DNA from: GCA-2686265 sp036010965
Lineage (GTDB): Bacteria > Planctomycetota > UBA1135 > GCA-002686595
Direction: 5' to 3'
DNA length: 57,700 bases
Assembly: GCA_036010965.1 (NCBI GenBank)
Contig: DASCMO010000035.1
Coordinates: 1 to 57,700 of the forward strand
The notes beneath the pieces are model-generated. The model had not been told where the DNA came from. It searched no databases and was given only the letters and a program-made list of their open reading frames with translations. Shown here one piece after another: positions 42,036 through 51,289 of this stretch. The position numbers and the translations under genes are program-made. Numbering within the stretch: position 1 is the first letter of the stretch; every line of letters begins with the position of its first letter.

Positions 42036-44372
42036 TCAGCCTGGATGCCCGAGCAACCTCAGGCGCTCGTCTCGGTCGGCGGCGAAGCGGCGGATGCCCT
42101 CGAGCAGGTGTTCGGGGTCCAGGTGCGCCTCGACCTTCACCTCCTCGACGCTGCCTCCCGTTCGCCAGCGATTGTCCCAATCCGAGCTCATGGCGTAGTG
42201 CTCGGCAATCTTGTGCGGTAGCCAGTCGTGCATCAATCGCCGCGCGCCGTTGGTGATCACGGTCGAGTCCAACCAGTCCGGTCGCGGCAGGACTGCGTTC
42301 CGCACGTCGCGATCCTGCAACTTGAACAGCTCCCACGAGACCGCCTGCACGATCTTGACGTTGGGCGCCTCGCCGCTCTCGAAGAGTGGCAAGAGGGTGT
42401 AGATCGACTCCGTCGAGCTGGTGCCCTGCACGATCACGGTGCCCTCCTTGGGCCGCGAGTGGTCGAAATCGCGCAGAATGTAGGCGCCGCGGGCGGCTTC
42501 GAGGTGAGAGGGGACCCCCAGGGCCCGCCGGTCGGGGATCTCGACGGCCGGGCGGGTCAGATGCAAGGCGATGATCGGCGCGTCGGAAGCGAGCGCGGCG
42601 GCGAGCGCCGGCGCGACCTCGTTGTGCTCCCAAGGGTGCAAGTTGATCACGTGACCTTCGGGGAAGAGCTGGGTCACCCCCGGCGAGAAGATGCCGAAGT
42701 GTGTCCGGCTGTCCTCGGCGGTCTCCGGGCCTGAGTGACCGGCGACCCAGATGACCTTGCCGACCGCCAGGTCGCAGTCCTGCGCGAGCTGGCTGAACAG
42801 GCGCATCATCCCGTACTTGAGATACGAGAAGGAACCGTAGGTCGAGCACGCGGTCCAGTAGCCGTCGAACTCCTGCTCGGGATCGGAGGCAAAGTTGACC
42901 GACGCGGCCCCGACGCAGAGCCCTGAGTTGGCGAACTCGGTGATCTGCTGGGGGAGCACGCTCCCCGCGGGGTTGGTGTTGCGCTCGTACCAGCCGAAGC
43001 CCTCGAACTCTCCGAATCCCGCCCCGAAACCGGAGATGTTGGTGGAGTCCGCGAGGTCCGCCGAGCAAGCCAGGACCAGCGGGCGGCCGGTCCGTTCGTG
43101 GGCCAGGGCGTTCACCCACGCGGCGAAGGAGGCGAAGCCCTTGCGGTTGGGCTGGCGCTCCCCGGGCGCGGCGAAGAGCTCGGTGGGCAACTGCTTGACC
43201 GCCAGCCAGGAGCGGTCGGCCGACAGGTTCACCGCGCTCTCGCGAAAATCCTCAGGCCGCTCGGGCACGGAATCCCCGAGCTCGATCAGCGTGTCGGCCA
43301 GGTACTCCACGAGCGCTGGATCATCCCGCAAGACGCCGAACACCGTCTCGAACCAGGCCTTGCTCTGCTCGCGGCACGCCACCTCTCCGGGATCGGTCGT
43401 GTCGCCGAAACCGTCGAAAGAGACGTCGTACTTGTCCTGGAACTCGCCGCGGCAGGTCCAGAAGAGCTCGGAATTGCGCTTGTGCGCAGCGCCGTGAGAG
43501 GCGGCGTCGAAGAGGTGGTAGCCGCGGCCCTTGCGCGTGCGCACCCACATCATCCCCGGGCGGCCGCCCGTGTCCTCGGCGTGGACGATCTCCAGCATGG
43601 CACGCGTGATCTCCTCGTAGGACTCGCCTTCTTCGGTCCCGGCCACGCGCCAGCCGTAGGGCTCGAACCACTCGCGCGGCGTCCCCGCGCAGACGTCTGA
43701 GTTTGCAAAGCGATCGATGCCGTGGTCGTTCCAGTCGAAGAGATAGATCAGGTTGTCGAGCCCCAGGCCGAAGGCCGAGTTCTTGACCTCGTGATGGCAG
43801 CCGGCCGAGTGCCCGCCCTCTCCTTCCATTGCGAAGACCCTGACGTCTCCCGCGCCGGCGTGCTTGAGGGCCATCGCCTCTCCCAGGGCCGCCGGCGCGC
43901 CGTGTCCCGAGGGCCCGGTATTCCATTTGAAGAAGAGCGTCTTGCCCTCCATCTCCGCGTGGCCGGCGAGGTGTCCATTGTGGCGCAGCCAGAGCAGGTC
44001 ATCGTCCCAGCGCAGGGCGCGCTCCTTGGCACGTGGCACGAGGTAGCGCTCGTCGCCGGTCTCTTCGTATCGCAGGGCCAGCGCCTCGTTGTAGACCGCC
44101 AGCATCGCGTACACCACTGGGCAGCAGTGGCCAGCGATCAGCACGAAGCGATCGCCGAAGGCCTTCTCTGGCCGCCGCACGTCCCAGCGCATGCCGGCCC
44201 CCAGGGTCGACGCCACCAGCAGCGGGACCTTGGAGCGCGAGCCGCCGGGGTGGCCGCTCTGGCGCAGGTTCAGCATCAGGTCGATGCACTGGTCGATCAG
44301 GTCGCCCGTCTTCTCCCAGTGATGGAAGTTGCGGGAGAGGGACTCGAGCGTCGGCTGAGAAATGGTCTGCAT
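42036..44372 (-). CDS. Divergent transketolase-family enzyme
   Basis: This has 778 residues (usual transketolase about 620-680). The ThDP-binding half has RQSGHPGGSRSK, a DRFVLIAGH helix, TGPSGHGAPAALG and EGEGGHSAGCHHEVKNSAFGLG, where G184-E185-G186 replaces the usual GDG, with N215 (DWNDHG) downstream. The pyrimidine half contains LPQQITEFANSGLCVGAAS, whose Glu aligns with the catalytic Glu that activates ThDP. A C-terminal transketolase domain (PKEGTVIVQG) follows. It probably transfers a two-carbon ketol unit, but the substrate range is uncertain. Confidence 0.8.
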   Translation of the reverse strand: MQTISQPTLESLSRNFHHWEKTGDLIDQCIDLMLNLRQSGHPGGSRSKVPLLVASTLGAGMRWDVRRPEKAFGDRFVLIAGHCCPVVYAMLAVYNEALALRYEETGDERYLVPRAKERALRWDDDLLWLRHNGHLAGHAEMEGKTLFFKWNTGPSGHGAPAALGEAMALKHAGAGDVRVFAMEGEGGHSAGCHHEVKNSAFGLGLDNLIYLFDWNDHGIDRFANSDVCAGTPREWFEPYGWRVAGTEEGESYEEITRAMLEIVHAEDTGGRPGMMWVRTRKGRGYHLFDAASHGAAHKRNSELFWTCRGEFQDKYDVSFDGFGDTTDPGEVACREQSKAWFETVFGVLRDDPALVEYLADTLIELGDSVPERPEDFRESAVNLSADRSWLAVKQLPTELFAAPGERQPNRKGFASFAAWVNALAHERTGRPLVLACSADLADSTNISGFGAGFGEFEGFGWYERNTNPAGSVLPQQITEFANSGLCVGAASVNFASDPEQEFDGYWTACSTYGSFSYLKYGMMRLFSQLAQDCDLAVGKVIWVAGHSGPETAEDSRTHFGIFSPGVTQLFPEGHVINLHPWEHNEVAPALAAALASDAPIIALHLTRPAVEIPDRRALGVPSHLEAARGAYILRDFDHSRPKEGTVIVQGTSSTESIYTLLPLFESGEAPNVKIVQAVSWELFKLQDRDVRNAVLPRPDWLDSTVITNGARRLMHDWLPHKIAEHYAMSSDWDNRWRTGGSVEEVKVEAHLDPEHLLEGIRRFAADRDERLRLLGHPG

Positions 44373-44516
44373 GGAGGGTTCGCGGGAAGTCGGGGAGGTG
44401 CCGTCAGTATAGCGGCGCCTCCGTCCTCGCTCCTCGCGCGCGCAAGTGACCCGAGCGCCACACCGAGCTGCGGGCCCACATAACTCCTGGAACCCGCGGC
44501 CCGCTCGCGGATCGCT

Positions 44517-45689
44517 CTACTCTTCCCAGAAGCGCGAGAGGCGTCCGAGCGCCGCCTGGATGTCGTAGTTCCTCGTCCCGTAGCGGTAAGACCGGTAGAG
44601 GCTGCGCAGGGCCGTGCGCTCGCTCTCGTCGGGCAGGTCCGCCTCTTTGAGCACCGGCAAGATGCTGCGCCATAGCCGGCCGCGCTGGCGCCAGGAGAGG
44701 TGCGTCTCGCTCGCGCTGGCCAGGGCGTTGACCGCCAGGGCGACCCGGACTTCCGCGTCGGTCTCGTTGCGCAGCCTACGCAAGAGGCGCGAGACGACCG
44801 CGTTCGAGTACAGCTTCCAGGTGCCCTTGATGGCGGCCATGCGCCGGGCGGGATCTTCCTGGGCGAGCTGCTGCTCGAGCCACTCGACGGGGGTGTCCTC
44901 ACGCGTGGTGTTCTCGATCCTCCGACGCGCCTCGGCCAGCGGGTCGGGAGCTTCGCGGAAACGCTCTAGCAGCACCTCCCAGTCGAGTACGCCCAGTTCC
45001 CGATAGAGGTCGAAGACCACGGCCCAGCCGACGAAGTGCACCAGGACGTTGTCGCGCAAGGAGTGATCGCTGCTGGGCGTGATGGCCAGCAGTTCGGAGA
45101 GCTCCTCGTCGGTCAGGCTCTCCTCTCCCAGCTCGCGCCATGGCCAGCAGGCCAGGCCGTCGACCACCCAGCGGTCTGCGAACACGGCGCCGTCGCCGAG
45201 CACGGTCGCCAGGCCTTCCTCGAACCACAGAGGCACCGGCTGCGATTCCTGGGCGAGCCGCGCATGGACGAGTTCGTGGGCGACCGTGCCCGTGTCGGCG
45301 GCTCCGACGAACACTCCCGAGGGCTCGAACGGGCCGCCGGAGGAGCGCGCGTGGAAGGCGCGCACGCGCGCCGGTCCGATGCCCGGGATTTCCTGCAGGG
45401 CGCCGTCCGTTCCGTGGCGGATCCGACCGCGGTTACCGCTGCTCATCTCGACCCCACCGTCCCAGGCGTGGACCCGAACGTGGTCGGAAAAGGTCCCGAT
45501 CAAGGCCGCGACAGCATCGAAGGCTCTGTCGACGGCCTCGCGGTACTCGGCCACGGGGATCGGGGCGTCGTCCTGGACATACAGGCTCCAGCCGCTGAAT
45601 TCCCCGGCCTGCTGCCAGGTCGTACAGCCCGCGAACAGCAGGCCGGCGACGAGCAAATGAGAGCGGATCTGTCGCAGGGGGGCGCGCAT
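44517..45689 (-). CDS. Lipoprotein with HExxH metallopeptidase-like motif
   Basis: This gives 390 residues from ATG 45689. A lipoprotein signal ends in LLFAGC (C22). Residues 138-142 are HELVH, the zinc-binding HExxH motif of gluzincins, followed 16 residues on by WFEEGLA, the expected third-ligand Glu. The C-terminal half has HEAT-like or helical repeats (LRRLRNETDAEVRVALAVNALA). The layout resembles peptidase MA-like proteins that act outside the inner membrane. No chaperone or secretion partner is adjacent. Confidence 0.75.
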   Translation of the reverse strand: MRAPLRQIRSHLLVAGLLFAGCTTWQQAGEFSGWSLYVQDDAPIPVAEYREAVDRAFDAVAALIGTFSDHVRVHAWDGGVEMSSGNRGRIRHGTDGALQEIPGIGPARVRAFHARSSGGPFEPSGVFVGAADTGTVAHELVHARLAQESQPVPLWFEEGLATVLGDGAVFADRWVVDGLACWPWRELGEESLTDEELSELLAITPSSDHSLRDNVLVHFVGWAVVFDLYRELGVLDWEVLLERFREAPDPLAEARRRIENTTREDTPVEWLEQQLAQEDPARRMAAIKGTWKLYSNAVVSRLLRRLRNETDAEVRVALAVNALASASETHLSWRQRGRLWRSILPVLKEADLPDESERTALRSLYRSYRYGTRNYDIQAALGRLSRFWEE

Positions 45690-45816
45690 GGGACCGACCG
45701 GGGCCGTATCCGCTATCATAGACACAATTCCCGCGCCTGCGGGCGGGGACTTGACACCCAGGAATCACCGCCTCTCCCCGATCCTGAGCCGCCCGCGGCC
45801 CCCGAGGACTCTACAG

Positions 45817-46044
45817 ATGGCCAGCTACCGCCTGGAGCTCGACGCTCCCAATAACATCGTCATGGTGATGGTCACCGAGGACGATGGCAGCGAACACGAC
45901 TACCAGTTCGACTTCGATGCGGCCTCCGGGCGCTGGGAGTTCGCAGAGCGCGACCTGCTCGAGCGCGATTTCGGTGAGGAGTGGACCGACGGATTCGAGG
46001 ACGCCGTCGAGAAGATGATCGCGGCGGCGGTCGCCGGGAAGTGA
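45817..46044 (+). CDS. Small acidic protein, paralogue of the 26541 gene
   Basis: This gives 75 residues from ATG 45817. It is beta-rich (MASYRLELDAPNNIVMVMV) with an acidic turn, then SGRWEFAERDLLERDFGEE aligning with the protein at 26541-26780, and a helical tail (EDAVEKMIAAAVAG). No known family is seen. It ends 6 bp before the GTG of deoB, so it probably heads the nucleoside-salvage operon. Confidence 0.7.
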   Translation: MASYRLELDAPNNIVMVMVTEDDGSEHDYQFDFDAASGRWEFAERDLLERDFGEEWTDGFEDAVEKMIAAAVAGK

Positions 46045-46050
46045 GGTCGC

Positions 46051-47226
46051 GTGCGCCGCGTCTTCCTGCTCGTCCTCGACTCCCTGGGCGTGGGCGCCCT
46101 GCCTGACGCTGAGCGCTTCGGCGACGGCGGCGCCCACACTCTCGACCACCTCGTTCAGGCTGCCGGCGGGCTCGATGCGCCGCGCTTGCTGGAGCTGGGC
46201 CTGGGTCTGGTGCCGGGCGTCACCTCTCTCCCGCGGCCGGCCGCGGCGGCAGGCGCCTTCGGCCGCTGCCTGGAGCAGTCCGTCGGCAAGGACACCTCGA
46301 CCGGCCACTGGGAGATGATGGGCTGCCCCCTCGACCAGGCCTTCCCGGTCTTCCCCGAAGGCTTCCCGCCCGAGATCATCGACCCCTGGCTCGAGCGCAC
46401 CGGCCTGCCGGGCGTGCTGGCCAATTGCGCCGCCTCGGGCACTGCAATCATCGAGGAGCTGGGCGAGGAGCACCTCGCCACGGGCAAGCCGATCGTCTAC
46501 ACGAGCGCCGACAGCGTCTTTCAGGTCGCAGCCCACGAGCAGGTGTTCGGGCTCGAGCGCCTGGGTGAGGTCTGCGCCGTGGCGCGCGAGATCCTCGTTC
46601 CCTTTGGAGTCGGGCGCGTCATTTCCCGACCCTTCCTCGGAGAGCCGGGTGCGTTCCAGCGCACTTACAACCGCCGCGACTTCTCCCTGAAGCCGCCGCG
46701 CGAGACGAGCCTCGACCGGCTCACCGCCGCCGGAGTGCCGGTGGTGGGCGTGGGCAAGATCGAGGACATCTTCGCCGGGCGCGGGGTCAGCGAGTCCGTC
46801 CACACCGAAGGCAACGAGGACGGCATGCGGCGCACCGTGGAGTTAGCCCGCTCCTTCGAGCGCGGCCTGGTGTTCAACAACCTCGTGGACTTCGACATGC
46901 TCTTCGGGCATCGCCGCGACCCGGCCGGCTACCGCCGCGCCCTCGAGCGTTTCGATGCCGATCTCGTCGCTCTCGAGCGCGAGCTAGACGAGGGGGACCT
47001 CGTCATTCTGACCGCCGACCACGGCAACGACCCGACCCACTTGGCCACGACGGACCACACGCGCGAGTACGTGCCCGTTCTCGCCTGCGGACCGGCGATT
47101 GCCGGCGGGGTCGACCTGGGAACGCGCGATTCGATGGCGGACATCGGCGCGACGGTGGAGGAGGCCCTGGGCCTCGTGCCCGGCGGGCCCGGCACCTCGT
47201 TCTTCACCGAGCTCCTGGCCTCCTGA
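46051..47226 (+). CDS. deoB: Phosphopentomutase DeoB
   Basis: This 391-residue enzyme interconverts (deoxy)ribose 1-phosphate and 5-phosphate, linking nucleoside phosphorolysis to the pentose pathway. It opens LVLDSLGVGALPDAERFGD with a metal-binding Asp, then has GKDTSTGHWEMMG, YTSADSVFQVAAHE, VGVGKIEDIFAGRG, LVDFDMLFGHRRD and TADHGNDPTHLATTDHTRE, the alkaline-phosphatase-fold metal motifs of DeoB. It starts with GTG 46051. Its TGA shares a base with the deoA ATG (TGATG). Confidence 0.95.
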   Translation: MRRVFLLVLDSLGVGALPDAERFGDGGAHTLDHLVQAAGGLDAPRLLELGLGLVPGVTSLPRPAAAAGAFGRCLEQSVGKDTSTGHWEMMGCPLDQAFPVFPEGFPPEIIDPWLERTGLPGVLANCAASGTAIIEELGEEHLATGKPIVYTSADSVFQVAAHEQVFGLERLGEVCAVAREILVPFGVGRVISRPFLGEPGAFQRTYNRRDFSLKPPRETSLDRLTAAGVPVVGVGKIEDIFAGRGVSESVHTEGNEDGMRRTVELARSFERGLVFNNLVDFDMLFGHRRDPAGYRRALERFDADLVALERELDEGDLVILTADHGNDPTHLATTDHTREYVPVLACGPAIAGGVDLGTRDSMADIGATVEEALGLVPGGPGTSFFTELLAS

Positions 47227-48530
47227 TGGACTTTTCCGTCCTCCTGGCCGCCAAGAGCGGTGGTGGCGCTCTCAGTGAGGGCCAGGTCTTCGATTTCATG
47301 CGCGCTTATGTCGAGGGGCACCTCTCCGACGCCGACGCCGAGGCGCTCTTGCGGGCGATCTATGAGCACGGGATGGAGGAGCAGGAGCTCGCCCACTGGA
47401 CCGACGCGATGCTGCGCTCGGGCATCACCCTCGAGCGAGGTGAGAGCGGGCTGGCGCGGATCGACAAGCACTCCACCGGGGGAGTGGGCGACAAGGTGTC
47501 GATCCCCCTCGCGCCCGCCGTCGCCGCCTGCGGCCTGGCCGTGCCGATGATCTCCGGTCGCGGGCTCGGGCACACCGGCGGCACCCTCGACAAGCTGGAA
47601 TCGATCCCCGGGTTTTGCACCGAACTCTCCGAGGATCGGTTGTGTCGCGTGCTGGCGGAGACCGGCATGGTCTTCGCGGCCCAGACTGCCCGGCTCGTTC
47701 CCGCCGACCGCAAGCTCTATCGCCTGCGAGACGCCACGGGGTTGGTGGCTTCGATCCCGCTGATCGCCAGTTCCATCATGAGCAAGAAGCTGGCGGAGGG
47801 GCTCGACGGTCTGGTGCTGGACGTGAAGTTTGGCAGCGGGGCGTTCATTATCGAGCCCGAGCGCGGCGCCGAGCTGGCGCGCACGATGATCGGCCTGGGA
47901 GAGCGCCTGGGCGTCCCCACGACGGCCTTCCAGACCTCAATGTGTCAGCCCCTGGGCGCGGCTTGCGGCCACGCTCTGGAGATCATCGAGAGCTTCGATT
48001 GCCTGGCCGGCGAGGGCCCCGATGACCTGGCCGCCCTCGTGCGCCTGCTGGGTGGGGAGATGCTTGTCCTGGGCGGGCTCGCCGGTTCTGCAGTCGAGGG
48101 AGCCGAGCGCATCGCGACCGCCCTCGAGGACGGCAGCGCGCGCGAGGTGATGCGGCGCGCGATCGAGGCCCAGGGCGGCGACCCGCGTTGCGTGGACGAT
48201 CCCTCTCTCCTGCCGCAAGCCCCCGATATCGAGCACATCGAGGCTCCCACAGATGGGACGCTGTGTTTTAAGGACACGCGCGCCGTCGGCCATGCCTTGC
48301 TCGAATTGGGCGGAGGTCGCCGCAACCCGGGCGACGCCGTGGACATGGCGGTCGGCATCCGCTGGCAGCGCAAGGGCGGTGAAGAGGTGGGCCGGGGCGA
48401 GCTGATTGCCGAGGTGTTCCACAGCGGCGGGGCCGGCCTGGAGCGGGCCTGCGCTCTGCTGGGCGACGCCGTGGCGGTCGGCGAGCCGGTCGATCAACGA
48501 GCCCTCGTGCTCGAACGTATCGACGCCTGA
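47226..48530 (+). CDS. deoA: Pyrimidine-nucleoside/thymidine phosphorylase
   Basis: This 434-residue enzyme splits thymidine or uridine with phosphate. It begins SGGGALSEGQVFDFMRAYV-like text and has KHSTGGVGDKVSIPLAP, GRGLGHTGGTLDKLESIPGF, SIMSKKLAEGLDGLVLDVKFG and TAFQTSMCQPLG, all family signatures; the phosphate-binding HSTGGVGD is intact. It overlaps deoB by one base, so the two are co-translated. Whether it prefers thymidine or uridine is not clear. Confidence 0.94.
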   Translation: MDFSVLLAAKSGGGALSEGQVFDFMRAYVEGHLSDADAEALLRAIYEHGMEEQELAHWTDAMLRSGITLERGESGLARIDKHSTGGVGDKVSIPLAPAVAACGLAVPMISGRGLGHTGGTLDKLESIPGFCTELSEDRLCRVLAETGMVFAAQTARLVPADRKLYRLRDATGLVASIPLIASSIMSKKLAEGLDGLVLDVKFGSGAFIIEPERGAELARTMIGLGERLGVPTTAFQTSMCQPLGAACGHALEIIESFDCLAGEGPDDLAALVRLLGGEMLVLGGLAGSAVEGAERIATALEDGSAREVMRRAIEAQGGDPRCVDDPSLLPQAPDIEHIEAPTDGTLCFKDTRAVGHALLELGGGRRNPGDAVDMAVGIRWQRKGGEEVGRGELIAEVFHSGGAGLERACALLGDAVAVGEPVDQRALVLERIDA

Positions 48531-48670
48531 GCAGGCCCGCGCCGCTAAATGCCCTGGCAGGTGGCGTCCCCGGTGCGCGCGCTCCGCCCCTCGGTCTTGA
48601 ACGCACCGAGCCCCGGAGGTCTGATGCTGCTCCGGCGGTCGGCCTGTTTCACGCACGACCGTTCACACAG

Positions 48671-49978
48671 ATGCCGATTCTTCGCGCCCTGCTCGGCCTG
48701 GCCTTCTTCTGTCTCGTGGCCTGGTTGCTCTCCAGCGATCGGCGACGCGTCAACCCACGCGTCGTCGCCGGGGGCCTGCTGATCCAGTTCGCCCTGGCCC
48801 TGGCGATCCTCAAGTGGGAGGCGGGCAAGAAAGCGCTGGAGTGGTTCTCCGACGGCGTGACCCTCTTCCTGAGTTTTGGGGAGAAGGGTGCCGCGATGGT
48901 CTTCGGCCCACTGATCGGGTTCTTCCACGACCCTTCGGTCGAGGGCGCCGCGCCGAGCGAACTGCAGTGGTTCGCGAGCTATCCCTTTCACCTCGACGAG
49001 CAGGCGCGTCAGGGCATCGACATCGCCTTCGCCTTCAAAGCCCTGCCGACCATCATCTACTTCTCGGCGGTGATGGCGATCCTCTACCACCTCGGGATCA
49101 TGCAGCGCCTGATCGCCCTCATGGCGCGCTTCATGACCTGGGCCATGCGCGTCTCGGGTGCCGAGTCTCTCGCGATGGCCGCCAACGTATTCGTCGGACA
49201 GACCGAGGCGCCGCTCGTCGTGCGGCCCTACATCGCGGCCATGACCCGCTCGGAGCTGATGGCGCTCATGACCGGCGGGTTCGCCACCATCGCCGGGTCG
49301 GTGCTGGCCGTGTACATCGGCCTGCTCGGCCCGGGCTACGCGGGCCACCTGCTGGCCGCGAGCTTCATGTCGGCACCGGCTGCCTTCGTGATGGCCAAGA
49401 TCATGGTGCCCGAGACCGAGACCTCCGCCACCACGGGCTCGGTGGAGATCAGAACCGAGAAAACCTCCGCCAACGTGCTGGACGCCGCGGCCGAGGGCAC
49501 TTCCGCGGGCTTGAAGCTCTATCTGAACGTCCTGGCAATGCTGATCGCCTTCGTCGCCATGGTGGCCCTCGTGGATTGGGCCCTGGGGGCGATCACGATC
49601 GCGGAGGAGCCGCTCACACTGTCGCGCCTCTTCGGCTGGATCTTCGCGCCCGTGGCCTGGGCGATGGGCGTCGCGTGGGAGGACTGCCAGTCTTTCGGCG
49701 CGCTGTTGGGAACGAAGGTGAGCGTGAACGAGTTCGTGGCCTTCACGCAGATGACTGGAATGGCCAACGAAGGCGCCATGAGCGACCGCAGCCTCAAGAT
49801 GGCCGCCTACGCCCTGTGCGGTTTCGCCAACTTCGCCTCGGTGGGGATCCAGATCGGCGGCATCAGCCCCCTCGCCCCCGAGCGCCGCGCCGACCTCTCC
49901 CGACTCGCCCTGCGAGCCATGATCGCAGGCGCGTTCGCGTCGTGGATGACCGCCACGGTGGCGGGCATTTTTCTCTAG
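48671..49978 (+). CDS. Concentrative nucleoside transporter (CNT/NupC family)
   Basis: This 435-residue polytopic inner-membrane protein imports nucleosides with Na+ or H+. Family motifs are GQTEAPLVVRPYIAAMTRSEL (compare GQTESPxxxxPY), ASFMSAPAAFVMAKIMVPE and the later NEFVAFTQM. At least eight membrane helices are visible from residue 1 on. It sits between deoA and the PNP gene, so substrate uptake and breakdown are clustered. The 140-bp gap before it contains no clear promoter. Confidence 0.92.
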   Translation: MPILRALLGLAFFCLVAWLLSSDRRRVNPRVVAGGLLIQFALALAILKWEAGKKALEWFSDGVTLFLSFGEKGAAMVFGPLIGFFHDPSVEGAAPSELQWFASYPFHLDEQARQGIDIAFAFKALPTIIYFSAVMAILYHLGIMQRLIALMARFMTWAMRVSGAESLAMAANVFVGQTEAPLVVRPYIAAMTRSELMALMTGGFATIAGSVLAVYIGLLGPGYAGHLLAASFMSAPAAFVMAKIMVPETETSATTGSVEIRTEKTSANVLDAAAEGTSAGLKLYLNVLAMLIAFVAMVALVDWALGAITIAEEPLTLSRLFGWIFAPVAWAMGVAWEDCQSFGALLGTKVSVNEFVAFTQMTGMANEGAMSDRSLKMAAYALCGFANFASVGIQIGGISPLAPERRADLSRLALRAMIAGAFASWMTATVAGIFL

Positions 49979-50006
49979 CGACCTCTCCACGGGAACGCCC
50001 GACGCC

Positions 50007-50849
50007 ATGACACAGAGCTCGACCTCGTCGCTCGACGCCCTCACGAAGTCCCTTGCGCGTCACGGCGTCGGCGAGGCGCGTCTCGCGCTCGTCCTCGGTT
50101 CGGGCCTCGGGCGCTTCGCGGATCGCCTCGACTCCGCGCGGGCGATTCCCTACGCAGAGCTGGACGGCATGCCGCAGAGTGCAGTGCCCGGTCACGCAGG
50201 GCGCCTCGTGCTGGGCGAGGTCGACGGCGTTCCCGTCGTCGTCCAGCAAGGGCGCGTGCATCTCTACGAAGGATGGAGTGCCTTGGAAGTAACGCGCGCG
50301 GTGCGCGCCTTCGCGCGACTCGACGTTCCTGGCCTGATCCTCACCAACGCGGCCGGTGGACTCGAAGAGGATTGGAAGGCTCCGTCCTTGATGCGCGTCA
50401 CCGATCACGTCAACATGCAACCTGTCGCACTTGGCAAGAGAGCTTTCGCTCTCGAGTCGGGTGACTCACGACGAAGGGACGTCGTCTACGACGCTGTCAT
50501 GGGTGACGTCCTGGATTTGGTGGCCAAGGAGGTCGGTAATTCGTTTCACCACGGCATCTACGCCGGCCTCCTCGGCCCTTCCTACGAGACCCCCGCCGAG
50601 GTCCGCATGTTGCGCGAGGCGGGCGTGTCCGCGGTGGGCATGAGCACCGTCCTCGAGGCCCTCGCCGCCCGCCATGCTGGGATGCGCGTCGCCGCCGTCA
50701 GCTGCATCACCAACGCCGCGGCGGGGATCGGGGACGAGCCCCTCTCGCACGAAGAAGTGGTCGCCGCCGGCGAGGAGATCGCCGAGAGCTTCTGTGCCCT
50801 GCTGCTGGCTGCCATCGGCCCCCTCGCGGCAGCCCTGGACGCGGACTAG
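50007..50849 (+). CDS. Purine nucleoside phosphorylase
   Basis: This has 280 residues, of the trimeric PNP type. It contains LVLGSGLGRFADRL, the phosphate loop PGHAGRLVLG, QQGRVHLYEGW, LLGPSYETPAEVRMLR, GMSTVLEALAARHAGMRV and the purine-binding VSCITNAAAGI. GRVHLYEGW differs slightly from the common GRFHxYEGY. It starts 28 bp after the transporter and completes the salvage set. Its TAG overlaps the convergent gloA stop inside CTAG. Confidence 0.94.
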   Translation: MTQSSTSSLDALTKSLARHGVGEARLALVLGSGLGRFADRLDSARAIPYAELDGMPQSAVPGHAGRLVLGEVDGVPVVVQQGRVHLYEGWSALEVTRAVRAFARLDVPGLILTNAAGGLEEDWKAPSLMRVTDHVNMQPVALGKRAFALESGDSRRRDVVYDAVMGDVLDLVAKEVGNSFHHGIYAGLLGPSYETPAEVRMLREAGVSAVGMSTVLEALAARHAGMRVAAVSCITNAAAGIGDEPLSHEEVVAAGEEIAESFCALLLAAIGPLAAALDAD

Positions 50850-51211
50850 GGCTCCTCGAGGATCTCGACGTCGTAGCCGTCGGGGTCGTGCACGAAGATG
50901 TACTTCGCCGGCGCGCCGGGCTGACTGCGGCGGTACCACCAGCCGCGCCGCTCGACCTCGGTGACCACCGCTTCCAGATCGGTGGCCGTGAAGGCGAGGT
51001 GCCCGAACTGATCGCCCGGCGCGTAGTCACGGCCGTCGTGATTGCAGGTCAGCTCGATGGCGTAGGTCTCGGCGGCGTCGGACAAGAAGACCAGCGTGGC
51101 CTCGTCCCCGATGGACTTGCGGCGCAGCTCCCGAAGGCCGATGAACTCGGTGTAGAAAGTCAGCGCCGCGTCGAGGTCGCGCACCCGGATCATCGTGTGG
51201 GCCATCTTCAT
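50846..51211 (-). CDS. gloA: Lactoylglutathione lyase-like (VOC family)
   Basis: This gives 121 residues from ATG 51211. It is a glyoxalase I fold with two VOC repeats: MAHTMIRVRDLDAALTFYTEFIGL, an ETYAIELTCNHD strand, GHLAFTATDLEAV and FVHDPDGYDVEILEEP. The four expected metal ligands (His in AHTM, Glu in IELT, His in GHLA, Glu in VEIL) are present, as in GloA. Detoxification of methylglyoxal is the likely role. The GLREL and KYIFVHDPDGYDVE phrases support GloA over other VOC enzymes. Confidence 0.88.
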   Translation of the reverse strand: MKMAHTMIRVRDLDAALTFYTEFIGLRELRRKSIGDEATLVFLSDAAETYAIELTCNHDGRDYAPGDQFGHLAFTATDLEAVVTEVERRGWWYRRSQPGAPAKYIFVHDPDGYDVEILEEP

Positions 51212-51289
51212 GGGGCGCGAGGATACCCGCGGAGCGGGAGGGGGCGCCATGTGTGTGTGTGCCGCTGGCCGCCGCGCCATACTGACGCG

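Noticed and set aside
45751..45756. Perfect TTGACA on the plus strand before the small acidic gene
   Set aside because: No -10-like sequence is found 15-19 bp downstream.
51250..51261. Run of TG dinucleotides
   Set aside because: Too short to be a meaningful repeat; it lies in a gene-free gap.
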